NCBI GenBank assembly: GCA_050290225.1
Contig: JBNKHG010000050.1
Span: forward strand, 1-58,992
Direction of reading: 5' to 3'
Length of the DNA stretch: 58,992 nucleotides
Source: JBNKHG01 sp050290225
GTDB taxonomy: Bacteria; Pseudomonadota; Gammaproteobacteria; Pseudomonadales; Cellvibrionaceae
Part shown: positions 17,876 through 27,287 of the stretch, piece after piece
Layout: each line of letters begins with the position of its first letter
Position numbering within the stretch: the stretch's first letter is position 1
Made by a program: the position numbers and the translations under genes
Notes under the pieces: generated by a model
Seen by the model: the letters and a program-made list of their open reading frames with translations, nothing else
Databases searched by the model: none
What the model was told of the DNA's origin: nothing

Positions 17876-18121
17876 GTTTTGAAACTCACCCAGCTCCTCC
17901 AACAATTGCAACGTTCTTTCAGCTTCCTTCGGGTCGATACGACTCATGGCAAAGCCCACGTGAACCAGCACCCAGTCACCGATGATGTCTGCCGGCGAAT
18001 ACCGGTCATTCACCACGCAGGCGATATTAATATCACGCCTGACGCCGGCCACATTCACCGTGGCAATGCAATTGGCTCCATCTTTAATAGCAACAATTTG
18101 TCCGGGTATGCCCAGGCACAT
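17843..18121 (-). CDS. hypC: Hydrogenase maturation chaperone HypC
   Basis: 92 residues beginning MCLGIPGQIVAI, where Cys2 is the conserved residue that contacts iron and the large-subunit precursor. It ends with an acidic helix (LLEELGEFQND). It escorts Fe(CN)2CO between HypD and the hydrogenase large subunit. It lies 25 bases downstream of hypB. Confidence 0.95.
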   Translation of the reverse strand: MCLGIPGQIVAIKDGANCIATVNVAGVRRDINIACVVNDRYSPADIIGDWVLVHVGFAMSRIDPKEAERTLQLLEELGEFQNDKEASAAIKT

Positions 18122-18146
18122 GACACTTTCTCTCGCTTGAGTGCAT

Positions 18147-19069
<923 letters not shown>

Positions 19070-19073
<4 letters not shown>

Positions 19074-19411
19074 TGGACCTCCACTTCTTTGATTCGCAGT
19101 TGATCACCGCCCGTGATTCGCAATTGATAACCATCACACTCCGGACAGCTATGAAAACGTTCACTGATGGGTACCGTTTTACCGCACACCAAACACCAGG
19201 CTTCCCCAGGCGTTTGAATAAGCTCCAATTGCGCGCCTTCGCCAAGTGTTCCCCGGGCTACCACTTCAAAGCTAAAGCGTAGCGCTTCCAGCTCTATCCC
19301 TGCCAGAGACCCTATCTCCAACCACACCGTCTTAACAAGACGATAGCCCTGTATGCTGGCCTGTTCCTCCAGCACCTGTAACACGCTTTCGCAAATCGCC
19401 ATTTCATGCAT
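19070..19411 (-). CDS. hypA: Hydrogenase nickel metallochaperone HypA
   Basis: 113 residues from the ATG at 19411 (MHEMAICESVLQV). This is the family N-terminus, whose His2 is the nickel ligand, so an open frame extending further upstream is not used. Two CxxC pairs near residues 73-95 (CLVC, CPEC) form the zinc site. It hands nickel to the hydrogenase large subunit with HypB. Its start overlaps the stop of an upstream unrecognised ORF by eight bases. Confidence 0.94.
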
Positions 19412-19748
19412 GATCTGTACAACCGTCGCGACCAATCGGCGCAGCGATCGATACACGGCTATGAATACCGGGATCAGATACGGTTCGAGTGATACCGGGG
19501 GGATTTTTCAGCAGATCGACAATCGCCAGGGTAGACTGGCACGGAATCCCCAAAACCGGCCATCGGCCGGGCGAGTCCAGGCAGGAAAAGTGACGGCACC
19601 CCATAGGCGCGCGGATACAAACATTCACCTCTTCCAGCAGACCAGACAGCGGCTCAAGCGCCATGGATGGGCCATCAACAGCGAAACTCCTGGTTCTACT
19701 ATTCCTGGTTCTACCACTAACTACTGATTGCCCCGGTCGTTTTCTCAT
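19404..19748 (-). CDS. Hypothetical protein upstream of hypA
   Basis: Open frame of 114 codons ending eight bases inside hypA, an arrangement that suggests translational coupling. The N-terminal third is Arg/Ser-rich and low in complexity; the rest contains LEEVNVCIRAPMGCRHF and VLGIPCQSTLAIVDLLKNPP. I do not recognise a family. It could be a decayed hydrogenase accessory gene or a chance frame. The plus strand here also has an open frame, which lowers confidence. Confidence 0.35.
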   Translation of the reverse strand: MRKRPGQSVVSGRTRNSRTRSFAVDGPSMALEPLSGLLEEVNVCIRAPMGCRHFSCLDSPGRWPVLGIPCQSTLAIVDLLKNPPGITRTVSDPGIHSRVSIAAPIGRDGCTDHA

Positions 19749-19984
19749 CCCTCTCCACAGTTCACACCAGCCTATCTATTTCTGGTTAGTATAGTGGATA
19801 AAATTGAGAACTACGGTACACGGGACACCCCTGTCGGGTTCTGTTTTCTAACCCGAGCGGGTTCCTCCTTTTCTCTCAAGTTCATCCAATTGGACAGACG
19901 TTATTTAGTCGTACAATTGACCAAACCACACCCGCAGGGCATAACCTGTCAATACTTTAGTCATTCAACCAAACTAATATATTC

Positions 19985-20051
19985 GGGCGGAGAATGCGCA
20001 CCGATAAATGGGTAAGGACCCATTGATCGGATTATTCTGGGAAATCCGCCC
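19985..20051. other. Nested stem structure (possible RNA element or cruciform)
   Basis: The inner hairpin CCGATAAATGGGT-AAGG-ACCCATTGATCGG (20001-20030) has a 13-bp stem with one mismatch. Outside it AGAAT (19991-19995) can pair with ATTCT (20034-20038), and GGGCGG (19985-19990) with CCGCCC (20046-20051). No T-run follows on either strand, so it is not a simple intrinsic terminator. It could be a structured RNA or a protein-binding palindrome. Confidence 0.55.
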
Positions 20052-20093
20052 TATCGGGACTGGAATCATTCACCCTTGAACAACGCGATATTT

Positions 20094-20134
20094 GCTCAAA
20101 CATGCCAATTGCTCAAACATGCCAATTGCTCAAA
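20094..20134. repeat. 17-bp direct repeat, 2.4 copies
   Basis: gctcaaacatgccaatt occurs twice in tandem (20094-20110 and 20111-20127), followed by a partial third copy. It lies just beyond the 3' end of the small secreted-protein gene. Confidence 0.8.
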
Positions 20135-20151
20135 ATAGTGACTCCCGTTAT

Positions 20152-20520
20152 TCACTGATGCGCGATAAATTCAACCTGAGCAACCTGATCCACTTTTATT
20201 TGTCCCTCTCTCCAGTTGTAGCGCTGTAAGTATTGAGCGACAGCATCCGAACCCATATCTTCCGCATACGCCATCAGGTTGTCACCGTTACAGGAATAAT
20301 CCTTGGCGGGCAGCATAAGTACGGCAATGGACTTATGTCGGCGAAGTGTTCGCTTCAGCATGCCGGGATTATCCTTGATGACCGCTTCACAGACCCCGAC
20401 AGCGACCCGGTTCCCAGTTAAGTGATAGATTCCCTGCTTCGTTTCTACATAGCGTTCCGCTGAGATAGCTGAAACACTCCAGACTGTTGCAGCTATGGCC
20501 ATGACCATTGAAGTTTTCAT
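20152..20520 (-). CDS. Small secreted protein, possibly DUF3718-like
   Basis: 122 residues with a signal peptide (MKTSMVMAIAATVWSVSAISA). The mature part has a Cys pair (VGVCEAVIKD and KDYSCNGDN) that may form a disulfide, and a C-terminal acidic stretch. The pattern of a Cys followed by a repeat-like helix pair recalls the DUF3718 family, but this is a guess. It is single-gene, minus strand, and probably periplasmic. Confidence 0.65.
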   Translation of the reverse strand: MKTSMVMAIAATVWSVSAISAERYVETKQGIYHLTGNRVAVGVCEAVIKDNPGMLKRTLRRHKSIAVLMLPAKDYSCNGDNLMAYAEDMGSDAVAQYLQRYNWREGQIKVDQVAQVEFIAHQ

Positions 20521-20573
20521 GAGTTACATACCCCTATACCTCAGTTAAAAAACCTGCTTATTCCAAGGTACCT

Positions 20574-21545
20574 TTAAAAAGCGGATGCCCGAACAGGCAG
20601 GTTCTGACACTCGACCTCCCGGATCGGCTCGCAGACCTCCGAGATGGATCGAACCATTTCCCGGCGATATCCGTCGTAGTCGTTGAAGGCATGATGCTGG
20701 CTACTCAGGTTATCCCAGATGACAAATGTGCCCTTCTCCCAACGCAAACGGCAGGTAAACAGGCATTGGGTGATATGGGCACACAGGAAGCTGATTAACG
20801 CTCCCGCTTCGGCATCGGTCATTCCGGCAATACCGACGCTGTAGGTTTCGTTTACATTCAGCGCGGGTGCCCCGGTCACAGGATGAAACATCACCAGAGG
20901 GTGTTCAGCCAACTCACTCATCTGCCGTTCCTGCAGACTGAGCGCGGTGGAACCCAATGCCAGGGAGCCCGACCTCGCAGCGTGCGCCTGGATGCTGTCA
21001 TACACTTTGCGTGCCGACATCACGACCCGCAGGGGTCTCAGCATTTGTTTCATAACATCACTGAGAAAGTTGTAGGCAAGCTCAGTATTTGCCCACCAGG
21101 TATCCCCACCGTAGGGCGGGACATCAACGCCATACAGAAGACCAATAGCTGGCGGTTTTTCCAGGAATGGGGAATCCGTATGCCAGGATCCACCAAACAC
21201 AAAGGGGGTCCTGCTGCCGGCCTCCTTGACCACTCGCTGCAGGTTGGGATGCCCTTCAACCCCGTTGGTGTAAGCGTCTATCGCATAGGGGCCAAATCGC
21301 TGGGTTATAGCCTCTTGATCCTCCAGGGTAAGTTTCTGATCGCGAAAATAGATCATCTTGTGATGATAGAGAGCATCTCTTATCTCCTCGAACTGATCAT
21401 CATCAACTTCACTCAGATTCACACCGCGAATCTCCGCGCCCATTGCGCTGCAGAGTGGCAACGCGGTAATCCGCGCATAGGCCTTTGCATGGTTGTTGAA
21501 TTCACCGGTGGGATGAGTTTCAAAGTGATACAGTGAAACGCTCAT
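20574..21545 (-). CDS. TauD/TfdA-family Fe(II)/2-oxoglutarate dioxygenase
   Basis: 323 residues from the ATG at 21545, chosen because GGGAGGT lies five to six bases upstream; the frame remains open for another 22 codons. The facial triad is visible: SWHTDSPF (His and Asp) and the distal histidine in SSQHHAFNDYDG, with the 2-oxoglutarate-binding Arg in YRREMVRS. Members hydroxylate taurine, alkylsulfates, 2,4-D or similar acids. The substrate cannot be told here. It stands alone next to an unrelated regulator gene. Confidence 0.88.
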   Translation of the reverse strand: MSVSLYHFETHPTGEFNNHAKAYARITALPLCSAMGAEIRGVNLSEVDDDQFEEIRDALYHHKMIYFRDQKLTLEDQEAITQRFGPYAIDAYTNGVEGHPNLQRVVKEAGSRTPFVFGGSWHTDSPFLEKPPAIGLLYGVDVPPYGGDTWWANTELAYNFLSDVMKQMLRPLRVVMSARKVYDSIQAHAARSGSLALGSTALSLQERQMSELAEHPLVMFHPVTGAPALNVNETYSVGIAGMTDAEAGALISFLCAHITQCLFTCRLRWEKGTFVIWDNLSSQHHAFNDYDGYRREMVRSISEVCEPIREVECQNLPVRASAF

Positions 21546-21836
21546 TTCAATACCTCCCTTGACCGCCATTGACTTGGATGACTTACCGGTTGTGTTGCCA
21601 TAGGGAATCATCCTGTTTGCAGTCTCCAGTATGCGCCAAGCCGCTGAGTCCGGTAGTGTGTAACGGTTTGTAACCTTATAACGCGTTGAAAATTCTGGTT
21701 TTTTGGAGCACCGTGTTTACGCTGCAGTGCGAGATAGCGGATTTTCACTCCATCGTGCGCTGCGAGCTTATGCCATACTCAATAGCAAGGACCTTTCAAA
21801 AACGACTTTGGAAAACCCAATCGCAGGACCTGCCCG

Positions 21837-23666
21837 ATGGCGGCTGAAACAACTAAATGGAATGGTGAGCAGCAATCGGCCATTTCCACTGCCCTGGCTC
21901 AAATCGCTGCCAGTACGCCCTTTGCAACCGCAGAGCGTCTGCAAAAACTGCTGGGTTACCTGGTGGAGGAAACACTGGCGGGCAGAGCCCATAGAATCAG
22001 TCAATTCTCTATCGCCATGGATGTCCTGGGGCGAGATCAACATTTTGACCCGACCACTGACTCCGTTGTCCGAGTGGAAGCCGGACGGCTGCGTACAAAA
22101 CTGCAGGAATATTACTCGTCAGCAGGGACTGATGATCAGGTACGAATAACCCTGCCCCGGGGCAAATATATCCCCGAAATTTCATTCCCGGTATCGGCAA
22201 CGGTCGAACCAACCCGGGAATTTTCGACAGACAACGGGACGGAGCGGGAAGTCAGCCAGTCGTCGGTGGCGGTCCTGCCCTTTATCAATATGAGCGGTGA
22301 ACTCGAGCAGGAATATTTTAGCGACGGGATGTCCGAGGAAATTCTGAATGCGCTAAACGCTGTCGAAGACCTGCATGTGGCCGCGAGGACCTCGGCATTT
22401 TCCTTCAAGAACAAAAATGTGACTGTCAGGGAAATCGGTAACACGTTGAACGTCAACTATGTGATCGAGGGTAGCGTACGCCGAGCCGGCGACAGGCTGC
22501 GGATCAGTGCACAACTTATTGGCGTGGAGGATGGCTACAAAGTCTGGTCGGAAAGTTATGACCGGCGGTTGACCGATGTTTTTGCGGTTCAGGAGGATAT
22601 TGCCGGGGCCGTGGCCAATGCGCTAGAGGTAAAATTGGGTGTAAAAGCGGAAACGGCTCCCCTGGTGCGTGCCAGGGCCAACATTGATGCTTATGATGCG
22701 TTTCTCAGAGGGCGCCACCTAATGCGCAGCTGGCACCTCGATTCCTTCGATGAGGCGGTGAAAGCGCTTGAAGAAGCTATCGACGCCGACCCCGACTACG
22801 GTGAAGCCTATGGCCACCTCGCCTACACTCTCGCCATGTCTTCGATCTATAGACGACATTACGACGTGGCACCGAAGTGTGAACAGTATATCAAGCGAGC
22901 GCTTGAGTTGAGCACGGACCAACCGGAAGCGCTGGCCGCTCAGGCCTATTTAACACGCCCCGACTGGCAGGAAAATTACCAGGTGTTTAAAAGAGCACTG
23001 CAAAAGGGCGCTAACGATGCCCTGTTGATCATGCACTATACGCGGGCATTTCTGGCAGTCATCTGCCAATTTCAGAAGGCAATCCAAATATTGGATGCGG
23101 CAAAGGCAAAAGACCCTATGTCATCAATGCTTGAACATGCCCGAGCCAGGGTGCTCTTTCACAGCGGGGATTTGCACGCTGCGGCCGAGGTCTGTGATCG
23201 ACTGCTTGAACAACAGTCGGACGTCTATCCCGCCAACTATCTGGCAGCAGAAATTAACGCACGCCTGGGAAACATCGAAACCACCGAAAAATACATCTCC
23301 CAAATATTTGAAATCACCGGATCGAACGATCCGTTTGCACTCTATGTCAGGGGGCTACTTGAGATTGCCAGGAACCAGGAAACACTGGCACAAAAAACCT
23401 GTGATCTAATGATTCAAAACTGGGCCACCACTGAGGGTCCCTACACGCCACCTTACCTGATAGGACAACTGTTTATCGAGTTGAACGACATTGACACCGG
23501 CCTGCACTGGTTCCAGACAGCCTGGTATGAGAAGGACTTTTTCCTGGTGGATTTCAGGGCACATTATGTCAACAATCCCGCCGTTTGGAACCACCCGCTA
23601 GGTCAAAGGATCGCCAGGCTGATGAAGCTGGACGACGATTCGCTGGCGAAAATGTCGCTGCTGTAA
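21837..23666 (+). CDS. TolB-N/FlgO-domain TPR regulator with N-terminal DNA-binding-like region
   Basis: 609 residues. Residues ~1-115 contain RVEAGRLRTKLQEYY and LPRGKYIPEI, typical of the winged-helix-like N-terminus of 'adenylate cyclase-like' TPR regulators. Residues ~137-262 are a TolB-N/FlgO-like domain (SSVAVLPFINMS, FSDGMSEEILNAL, YVIEGSVRRAG). Residues ~270-600 are tetratricopeptide repeats. No nucleotide-cyclase catalytic domain or membrane segment is evident, so it is probably a soluble regulatory or scaffold protein of unknown target. The start has only a weak ribosome site. The dioxygenase gene is divergent, 290 bases away, and could be its target. Confidence 0.8.
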   Translation: MAAETTKWNGEQQSAISTALAQIAASTPFATAERLQKLLGYLVEETLAGRAHRISQFSIAMDVLGRDQHFDPTTDSVVRVEAGRLRTKLQEYYSSAGTDDQVRITLPRGKYIPEISFPVSATVEPTREFSTDNGTEREVSQSSVAVLPFINMSGELEQEYFSDGMSEEILNALNAVEDLHVAARTSAFSFKNKNVTVREIGNTLNVNYVIEGSVRRAGDRLRISAQLIGVEDGYKVWSESYDRRLTDVFAVQEDIAGAVANALEVKLGVKAETAPLVRARANIDAYDAFLRGRHLMRSWHLDSFDEAVKALEEAIDADPDYGEAYGHLAYTLAMSSIYRRHYDVAPKCEQYIKRALELSTDQPEALAAQAYLTRPDWQENYQVFKRALQKGANDALLIMHYTRAFLAVICQFQKAIQILDAAKAKDPMSSMLEHARARVLFHSGDLHAAAEVCDRLLEQQSDVYPANYLAAEINARLGNIETTEKYISQIFEITGSNDPFALYVRGLLEIARNQETLAQKTCDLMIQNWATTEGPYTPPYLIGQLFIELNDIDTGLHWFQTAWYEKDFFLVDFRAHYVNNPAVWNHPLGQRIARLMKLDDDSLAKMSLL

Positions 23667-23683
23667 CTTATGTCCGTGTTACC

Positions 23684-23710
23684 GGCTGCGCCACAATCGG
23701 TGGCGCAGCC
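23684..23710. terminator. Bidirectional hairpin between convergent genes
   Basis: A perfect 10-bp stem, GGCTGCGCCA / TGGCGCAGCC, with a 7-base loop sits in the 98-base gap between the convergent TPR regulator and nhaD. A T-run (ctttttt) follows 19-25 bases downstream on the plus strand rather than immediately, so termination is probable but not textbook. Confidence 0.65.
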
Positions 23711-23764
23711 AACACTGACTGACCTTTTTTCCACTCAACACAGCAACGGCAGAAGCCCCGCCCG

Positions 23765-25015
23765 TTATCCCCCGAAAAACACCCGCGAGACCACCAGGGT
23801 GCAACCGTAGCCAGCGCTGTACGCCAACAGCAGCATTGGGAAATAGCGCAGATAGGCGATAAAGGTAAGGCCCTTTACCTTACTCATGGCGATAATTCCC
23901 GCCGCCGAACCAATCGCCAGTAAAGATCCGCCCACGCCCACGGCATAGGTCAAACCCAACCATTGATCGGTCGTCAACGCCGGAGACGCCTTCAATAAAG
24001 CCGCGGTGAGCGGTACATTGTCCAACAGCGACGATGCCGCACCGGCAATGTAGTTCGATAACGCCGGGTCCACTTGCGCATAAAACCGGGTGATCAATTC
24101 CAGTGTGCCGATCTCCTTGAGCATGCCCACCAACAATAAAATGCCCAGGAAAAACAGAAGGGTGTCGAACTCGATCTGGCGCACATACTCCAAAATGCGC
24201 ATTTCCTCCTGGTCTGTACGCATGGTGCGTCCGACCAGAAACATGATCGACAAACCCAGTACAAACGTCAGCACCGGAGGAATGGCGAAGAAGAAATTAA
24301 AGGCCATAGTCGCGATTATCGTGCTGAAAAAAATTCCCGCGATCACAATGTCCATCGGCTGAATGCGGCGCTCTATTTTATTCGAACTCAGCTTGCCCTC
24401 CATTCCCCAGGAAAACAGTGCGGTCAGCAACAGCACGCTGATCACCGAAGGCAGCAGCAATGATAACAACTGCGCCATGGACACATGACCACCCAGGAAG
24501 ATCATCAGGGTGGTTACATCACCCGTAATCAGGGCAACGCCACCGGAGTTCACCGCAAACACCACCAACGTCGCCAGCTTGATGCGGGTGCGGTTATCGA
24601 GATTAAACGCGTGCAGGACGCCCAAACTGACCAGGGTCGCAGTCACATTGTCACAAATCGCCGAAAGCAACAGGGCAAACAGCGCGACCGCCACCAGAAG
24701 AAACCGTTTCGAGAGAGTCGCCGGCAACATCCGTTGCACCAGGATCTGAATCAACCCCTTGGCATTCAAATAGGCGACAAAGGTCATGGTTGCCGTCAGA
24801 AACAACCACAGCGTGGCGATTTCCAGCAGGTTTTCATCCAGCTTGTGGTGTATCGACTCGAGCTGTTCGTGCGAGTCGGCAAACATGAACATAATCACCC
24901 AAGACAGGCAACCCAAAAACAGAGTGCTTTTTGCCTTGTTAAGGTGGATCGCCTCTTCGAATACGATACAAAGCAGGGCCAGCGCCGCCACCCCAATTAA
25001 CACGATATCCAACAT
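23765..25015 (-). CDS. nhaD: Na+/H+ antiporter NhaD
   Basis: 416 residues with about 12 transmembrane segments of the ion-transporter (ArsB/NhaD) superfamily. Motifs include SAICDNVTATLVSLG near residue 120, FAVNSGGVALITGDVTTLMIF near 155 and SSLLDNVPLTAALLKASP near 335. It expels Na+ (or Li+) in exchange for protons at the inner membrane, usual for marine bacteria. I start at ATG 25015 (MLDIVLIGVAAL) with GGGGA upstream; a GTG nine codons earlier keeps the frame open but adds polar residues. A structured leader RNA precedes it. Confidence 0.92.
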   Translation of the reverse strand: MLDIVLIGVAALALLCIVFEEAIHLNKAKSTLFLGCLSWVIMFMFADSHEQLESIHHKLDENLLEIATLWLFLTATMTFVAYLNAKGLIQILVQRMLPATLSKRFLLVAVALFALLLSAICDNVTATLVSLGVLHAFNLDNRTRIKLATLVVFAVNSGGVALITGDVTTLMIFLGGHVSMAQLLSLLLPSVISVLLLTALFSWGMEGKLSSNKIERRIQPMDIVIAGIFFSTIIATMAFNFFFAIPPVLTFVLGLSIMFLVGRTMRTDQEEMRILEYVRQIEFDTLLFFLGILLLVGMLKEIGTLELITRFYAQVDPALSNYIAGAASSLLDNVPLTAALLKASPALTTDQWLGLTYAVGVGGSLLAIGSAAGIIAMSKVKGLTFIAYLRYFPMLLLAYSAGYGCTLVVSRVFFGG

Positions 25016-25054
25016 CCAATTGCTTCCCCAAGTGACCCTCACAATAACACTGCC

Positions 25055-25140
25055 CCACTGTAGGTCCCGGGCTTCCTTGCAGGGTATCGTTGACTGTACC
25101 GGACCTCAGCCGCTCCGATGGGCGACTACAGTCAACTGCT
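25055..25140 (-). promoter_or_regulatory. Pseudoknotted nhaD leader RNA, candidate nhaA-I-type cation riboswitch
   Basis: On the minus strand a 10-bp stem GTTGACTGTA/TACAGTCAAC (25127-25136 with 25089-25098) encloses a loop whose AGGTCC (25101-25106) can pair with GGACCT (25062-25067) downstream. CCCTGCAAGGAAGC lies between the stem and that second strand. A stem, a loop pseudoknot and a conserved-looking linker 40-120 bases before an antiporter start fit a riboswitch. The nhaA-I class (Na+/H+ antiporter leaders, reported to sense Li+) is my best guess from memory, not a verified match. Confidence 0.55.
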
Positions 25141-25155
25141 TGTTCCGAACACAAA

Positions 25156-25190
25156 AAAGGCCCCACTGCAAACGCAGCCGGGCCTCTTTT
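25156..25190. terminator. Bidirectional intrinsic terminator
   Basis: The stem AGGCCC..GGGCCT (arms 25158-25163 and 25180-25185) is extended by CTGC/GCAG around an AAAC loop. It is flanked by AAAAAA on the left and TCTTTT on the right, so it can terminate on both strands. On the minus strand it would end transcription from the folD relic side before the nhaD leader begins. Confidence 0.8.
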
Positions 25191-25516
25191 ATCGCTATTA
25201 TTTGGGGCGCAAACGGCGGGCGAATAAGACCATATATTCACCAAAATGACAAGAAGCAATTGGGTACTCATATCCATGAGTGCCCCGACACCCTTCGGTT
25301 TGATATTTGTTTAAATGGTCGTACCACAACCCCCAATGACAGGCTCGCTCAGTAGGGCACTGTACGGCGTCCAGTGTTAATTGATCATTTTATGAAACAA
25401 TTGTCGACAGTCGTGTCATACCATCTCATGGCTTTGTAACACGATCATTCTGCGCAACTTTTCCCGTGAAAAATTAAACACTGTTCGTCAATACAACTTT
25501 TCGGCTGAAAAACTCC

Positions 25517-25800
25517 TACTTACGCAGGAAGAGATTTATCTGTAACAAGTTAAAGCCAAGCGCAAGTTTCCTTTCACCAGCCATTACAGATTGGAGAATC
25601 AATGTGTTGATTGTCATCGGGCCAACACCTCCAGGCACTGGAGTCAACGCAGACAACCGCTCCTTTAAAGGCTCCAGCACGACATCACCAACACCGCCAG
25701 GATGGTAGCCAGCATTCAGCGGCTTGTACCGATGAGCAGGGCCCTGGTAAAAATGACAGAAGTCGTATCAGGTGAATATAAATACCTGCTTTACCGGCAA
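25517..25800 (-). pseudogene. folD: Decayed folD (methylenetetrahydrofolate dehydrogenase/cyclohydrolase), C-terminal remnant
   Basis: The minus-strand frame ending in TAG at 25517-25519 reads NAGYHPGGVGDVVLEPLKER and then TPVPGGVGPMTINTLI. PGGVGPMT is the FolD signature. Only about 70 C-terminal codons remain in this frame; stops and frame changes appear upstream of about 25770 and no start exists. The intact enzyme interconverts methylene- and formyl-tetrahydrofolate. Its position beside a LigM/MetF one-carbon cluster suggests it once belonged to that methyl-recycling system. Confidence 0.85.
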
Positions 25801-25873
25801 CAGGTTTCTCGATAGTTCTTGCGCTTTTGTATTATTCGTGGCTCAAGGCAATGTAAGCTGGCCGGAACTCCTC

Positions 25874-26605
25874 TCAGCGGGAAACTGATTTCAGCTTTTC
25901 ATATCGTTCTTTCTGAGCCAACTCCCTCTTCAGGGCGTTTCGCTGATGAGTCCTGGAAAAGAGACTATGTTTTTGTGCATTGCCATGCTCACGAAAGATA
26001 GCCTCTGCCCTGCCCGCGTCTCGATCCCTGATGGCCTCAGTCAGATCATGATGCTGTCCGTGGGCGCGAAACAGCATTTCAAAAGCCTGATCCAATCCAA
26101 CATGATCAAAAACCAGCACCGAGGGGTTGATAAAGGGCATGGCGTTCAATTTTTCTATAAACGCTATCAAAGGTGACGAGCCACAGTTTTGGACGACGAT
26201 GTCGTGAAAGCGAGCATTCATCTCGCCGTATCGGTCTTCATCTTCATGGGTCAGGTAGCGCTTGCGAAATAGCTCATCACCCAGTTCAAGACAAAGCTCC
26301 AGCTCTGCCAGTATCTCGGCGCTTGCGCCACTCTGGGCCAAATATTTCGCCGCCAGGCCTTCAAGCATCGAGCGCAGCTCCAATGCTTTTAAAGCCTCGT
26401 CCATATCAAATTTCTTGACAGCGTAACCCCGCTTTCCCACTGGCTCGATAAAACCGCTGGCTTCCAGTACGGGCAACGCGCTCCGTATGGGTGTGCGCGA
26501 AACCCCCAATCGCTCAGCCAGGTCGACTTCGGTTATGCGCTCTCCTGGCTGGAGCTCTCCAGACAAAATCATTTCACGCAAGTGGGTTAATGGGGACGTG
26601 CTCAT
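25874..26605 (-). CDS. GntR-family (FCD) transcriptional regulator
   Basis: 243 residues. The winged helix (~1-70) has GELQPGERITEVDLAERLGV followed by SRTPIRSAL. The FCD effector domain (~80-215) is all-helical, with metal-ligand-type residues (D and H in the middle, RFHDIVVQNCGS, HHDLTEAI). It is divergent from the aldehyde dehydrogenase-ligM-ligAB cluster, with a 680-base intergenic region holding three palindromic sites. It most likely represses that cluster and is released by an aromatic acid such as vanillate or protocatechuate (compare VanR). The effector is inferred from context. Confidence 0.88.
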   Translation of the reverse strand: MSTSPLTHLREMILSGELQPGERITEVDLAERLGVSRTPIRSALPVLEASGFIEPVGKRGYAVKKFDMDEALKALELRSMLEGLAAKYLAQSGASAEILAELELCLELGDELFRKRYLTHEDEDRYGEMNARFHDIVVQNCGSSPLIAFIEKLNAMPFINPSVLVFDHVGLDQAFEMLFRAHGQHHDLTEAIRDRDAGRAEAIFREHGNAQKHSLFSRTHQRNALKRELAQKERYEKLKSVSR

Positions 26606-27000
26606 TTTAATCTCTGTACTCAGTAAAACGCTTAACTATCCAATTGATGACTGAATTCTAATATATTGAACATATTAGGTCTCAAATATATCAGCGCCCA
26701 TGCGAGGGCCGAACGGGCAGCACCATACATCCCGGTCCCCATTACCGTCGAAGTGAGCAACTGTATTTGTTGGGAATCATCTGAATATTCCGCTCAAAGC
26801 ACACCCGTTGAACGTTTAATCCCTGAGAAATCGGAGCCACCTTCCAGGTGATAACCTGCGACCGCTACAACGGCCAATTTTCGTTAATGTATGAGCCAAT
26901 GCCCTGCCAGTTTTGGATACATTTTGACAATAAGATCTATTTAAGTCAACGCCACCGTCCCTCCTCAACCTTAGGGCTGCCCTATTGGCCAAACTTATTT
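26606..27000. other. Gene-free interval before the aromatic-acid cluster
   Basis: No complete gene is seen. Near 26690-26860 the minus strand shows short coding-like stretches in two frames (one reads GTGMYGAARSALAWALIYL), which may be remnants of a lost membrane protein; I could not identify it. The rest is AT-rich. Confidence 0.5.
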
Positions 27001-27154
27001 TATGTATACATTTATTAGGATTAAAGCCAGAAAATACCCGTTATTCCAAATATATTTAACCAACTACATTATTATTGTGTACATTTGATTCCCAAGAAAC
27101 TATAGTATATCCAAACAACGCCAGTACATCTCATTAGATTTATTGTACACATTT
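27001..27154. promoter_or_regulatory. Three palindromic operator-like sites upstream of the aldehyde dehydrogenase gene
   Basis: ATGTATACAT (27002-27011), ATTGTGTACATT (27074-27085) and ATTGTACACATTT (27142-27154) share a TGTRYACA-type core and are spaced about 70 bases apart. FCD-type GntR regulators bind short palindromes of this kind, and a gntR gene is divergent from here. The last site is about 130 bases before the GTG of the aldehyde dehydrogenase. Confidence 0.65.
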
Positions 27155-27287
27155 AGAGATTAACCACCCAAGGGCAGCACAAAATAATTAGCTTACTTTG
27201 ATTTCCCGCAATTAACGCCAAAACCGGCATGTGGCGCGTTTCGACATTCAATTGGATAAATAGAAGACGACTATTAAGGATTTCGAT

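Larger units (their letters stand above)
19749..20151. other. Gene-free interval upstream of the hyp operon
   Basis: About 400 bases with no convincing gene. It should hold the promoter of the minus-strand hyp operon; a TATACT box reads toward hyp near 19795, without a clear -35. It also carries a nested inverted-repeat structure at 19985-20051 and a short direct repeat at 20094-20134, listed separately. Confidence 0.6.

Noticed and set aside
20001..20030. Intrinsic terminator
   Set aside because: A strong stem but no T-run on either strand, and it is far from any gene end that would need it.
21703..22149. 148-codon plus-strand frame overlapping the TPR regulator start
   Set aside because: It is out of frame with the conserved regulator and has low-complexity composition; it is a shadow.
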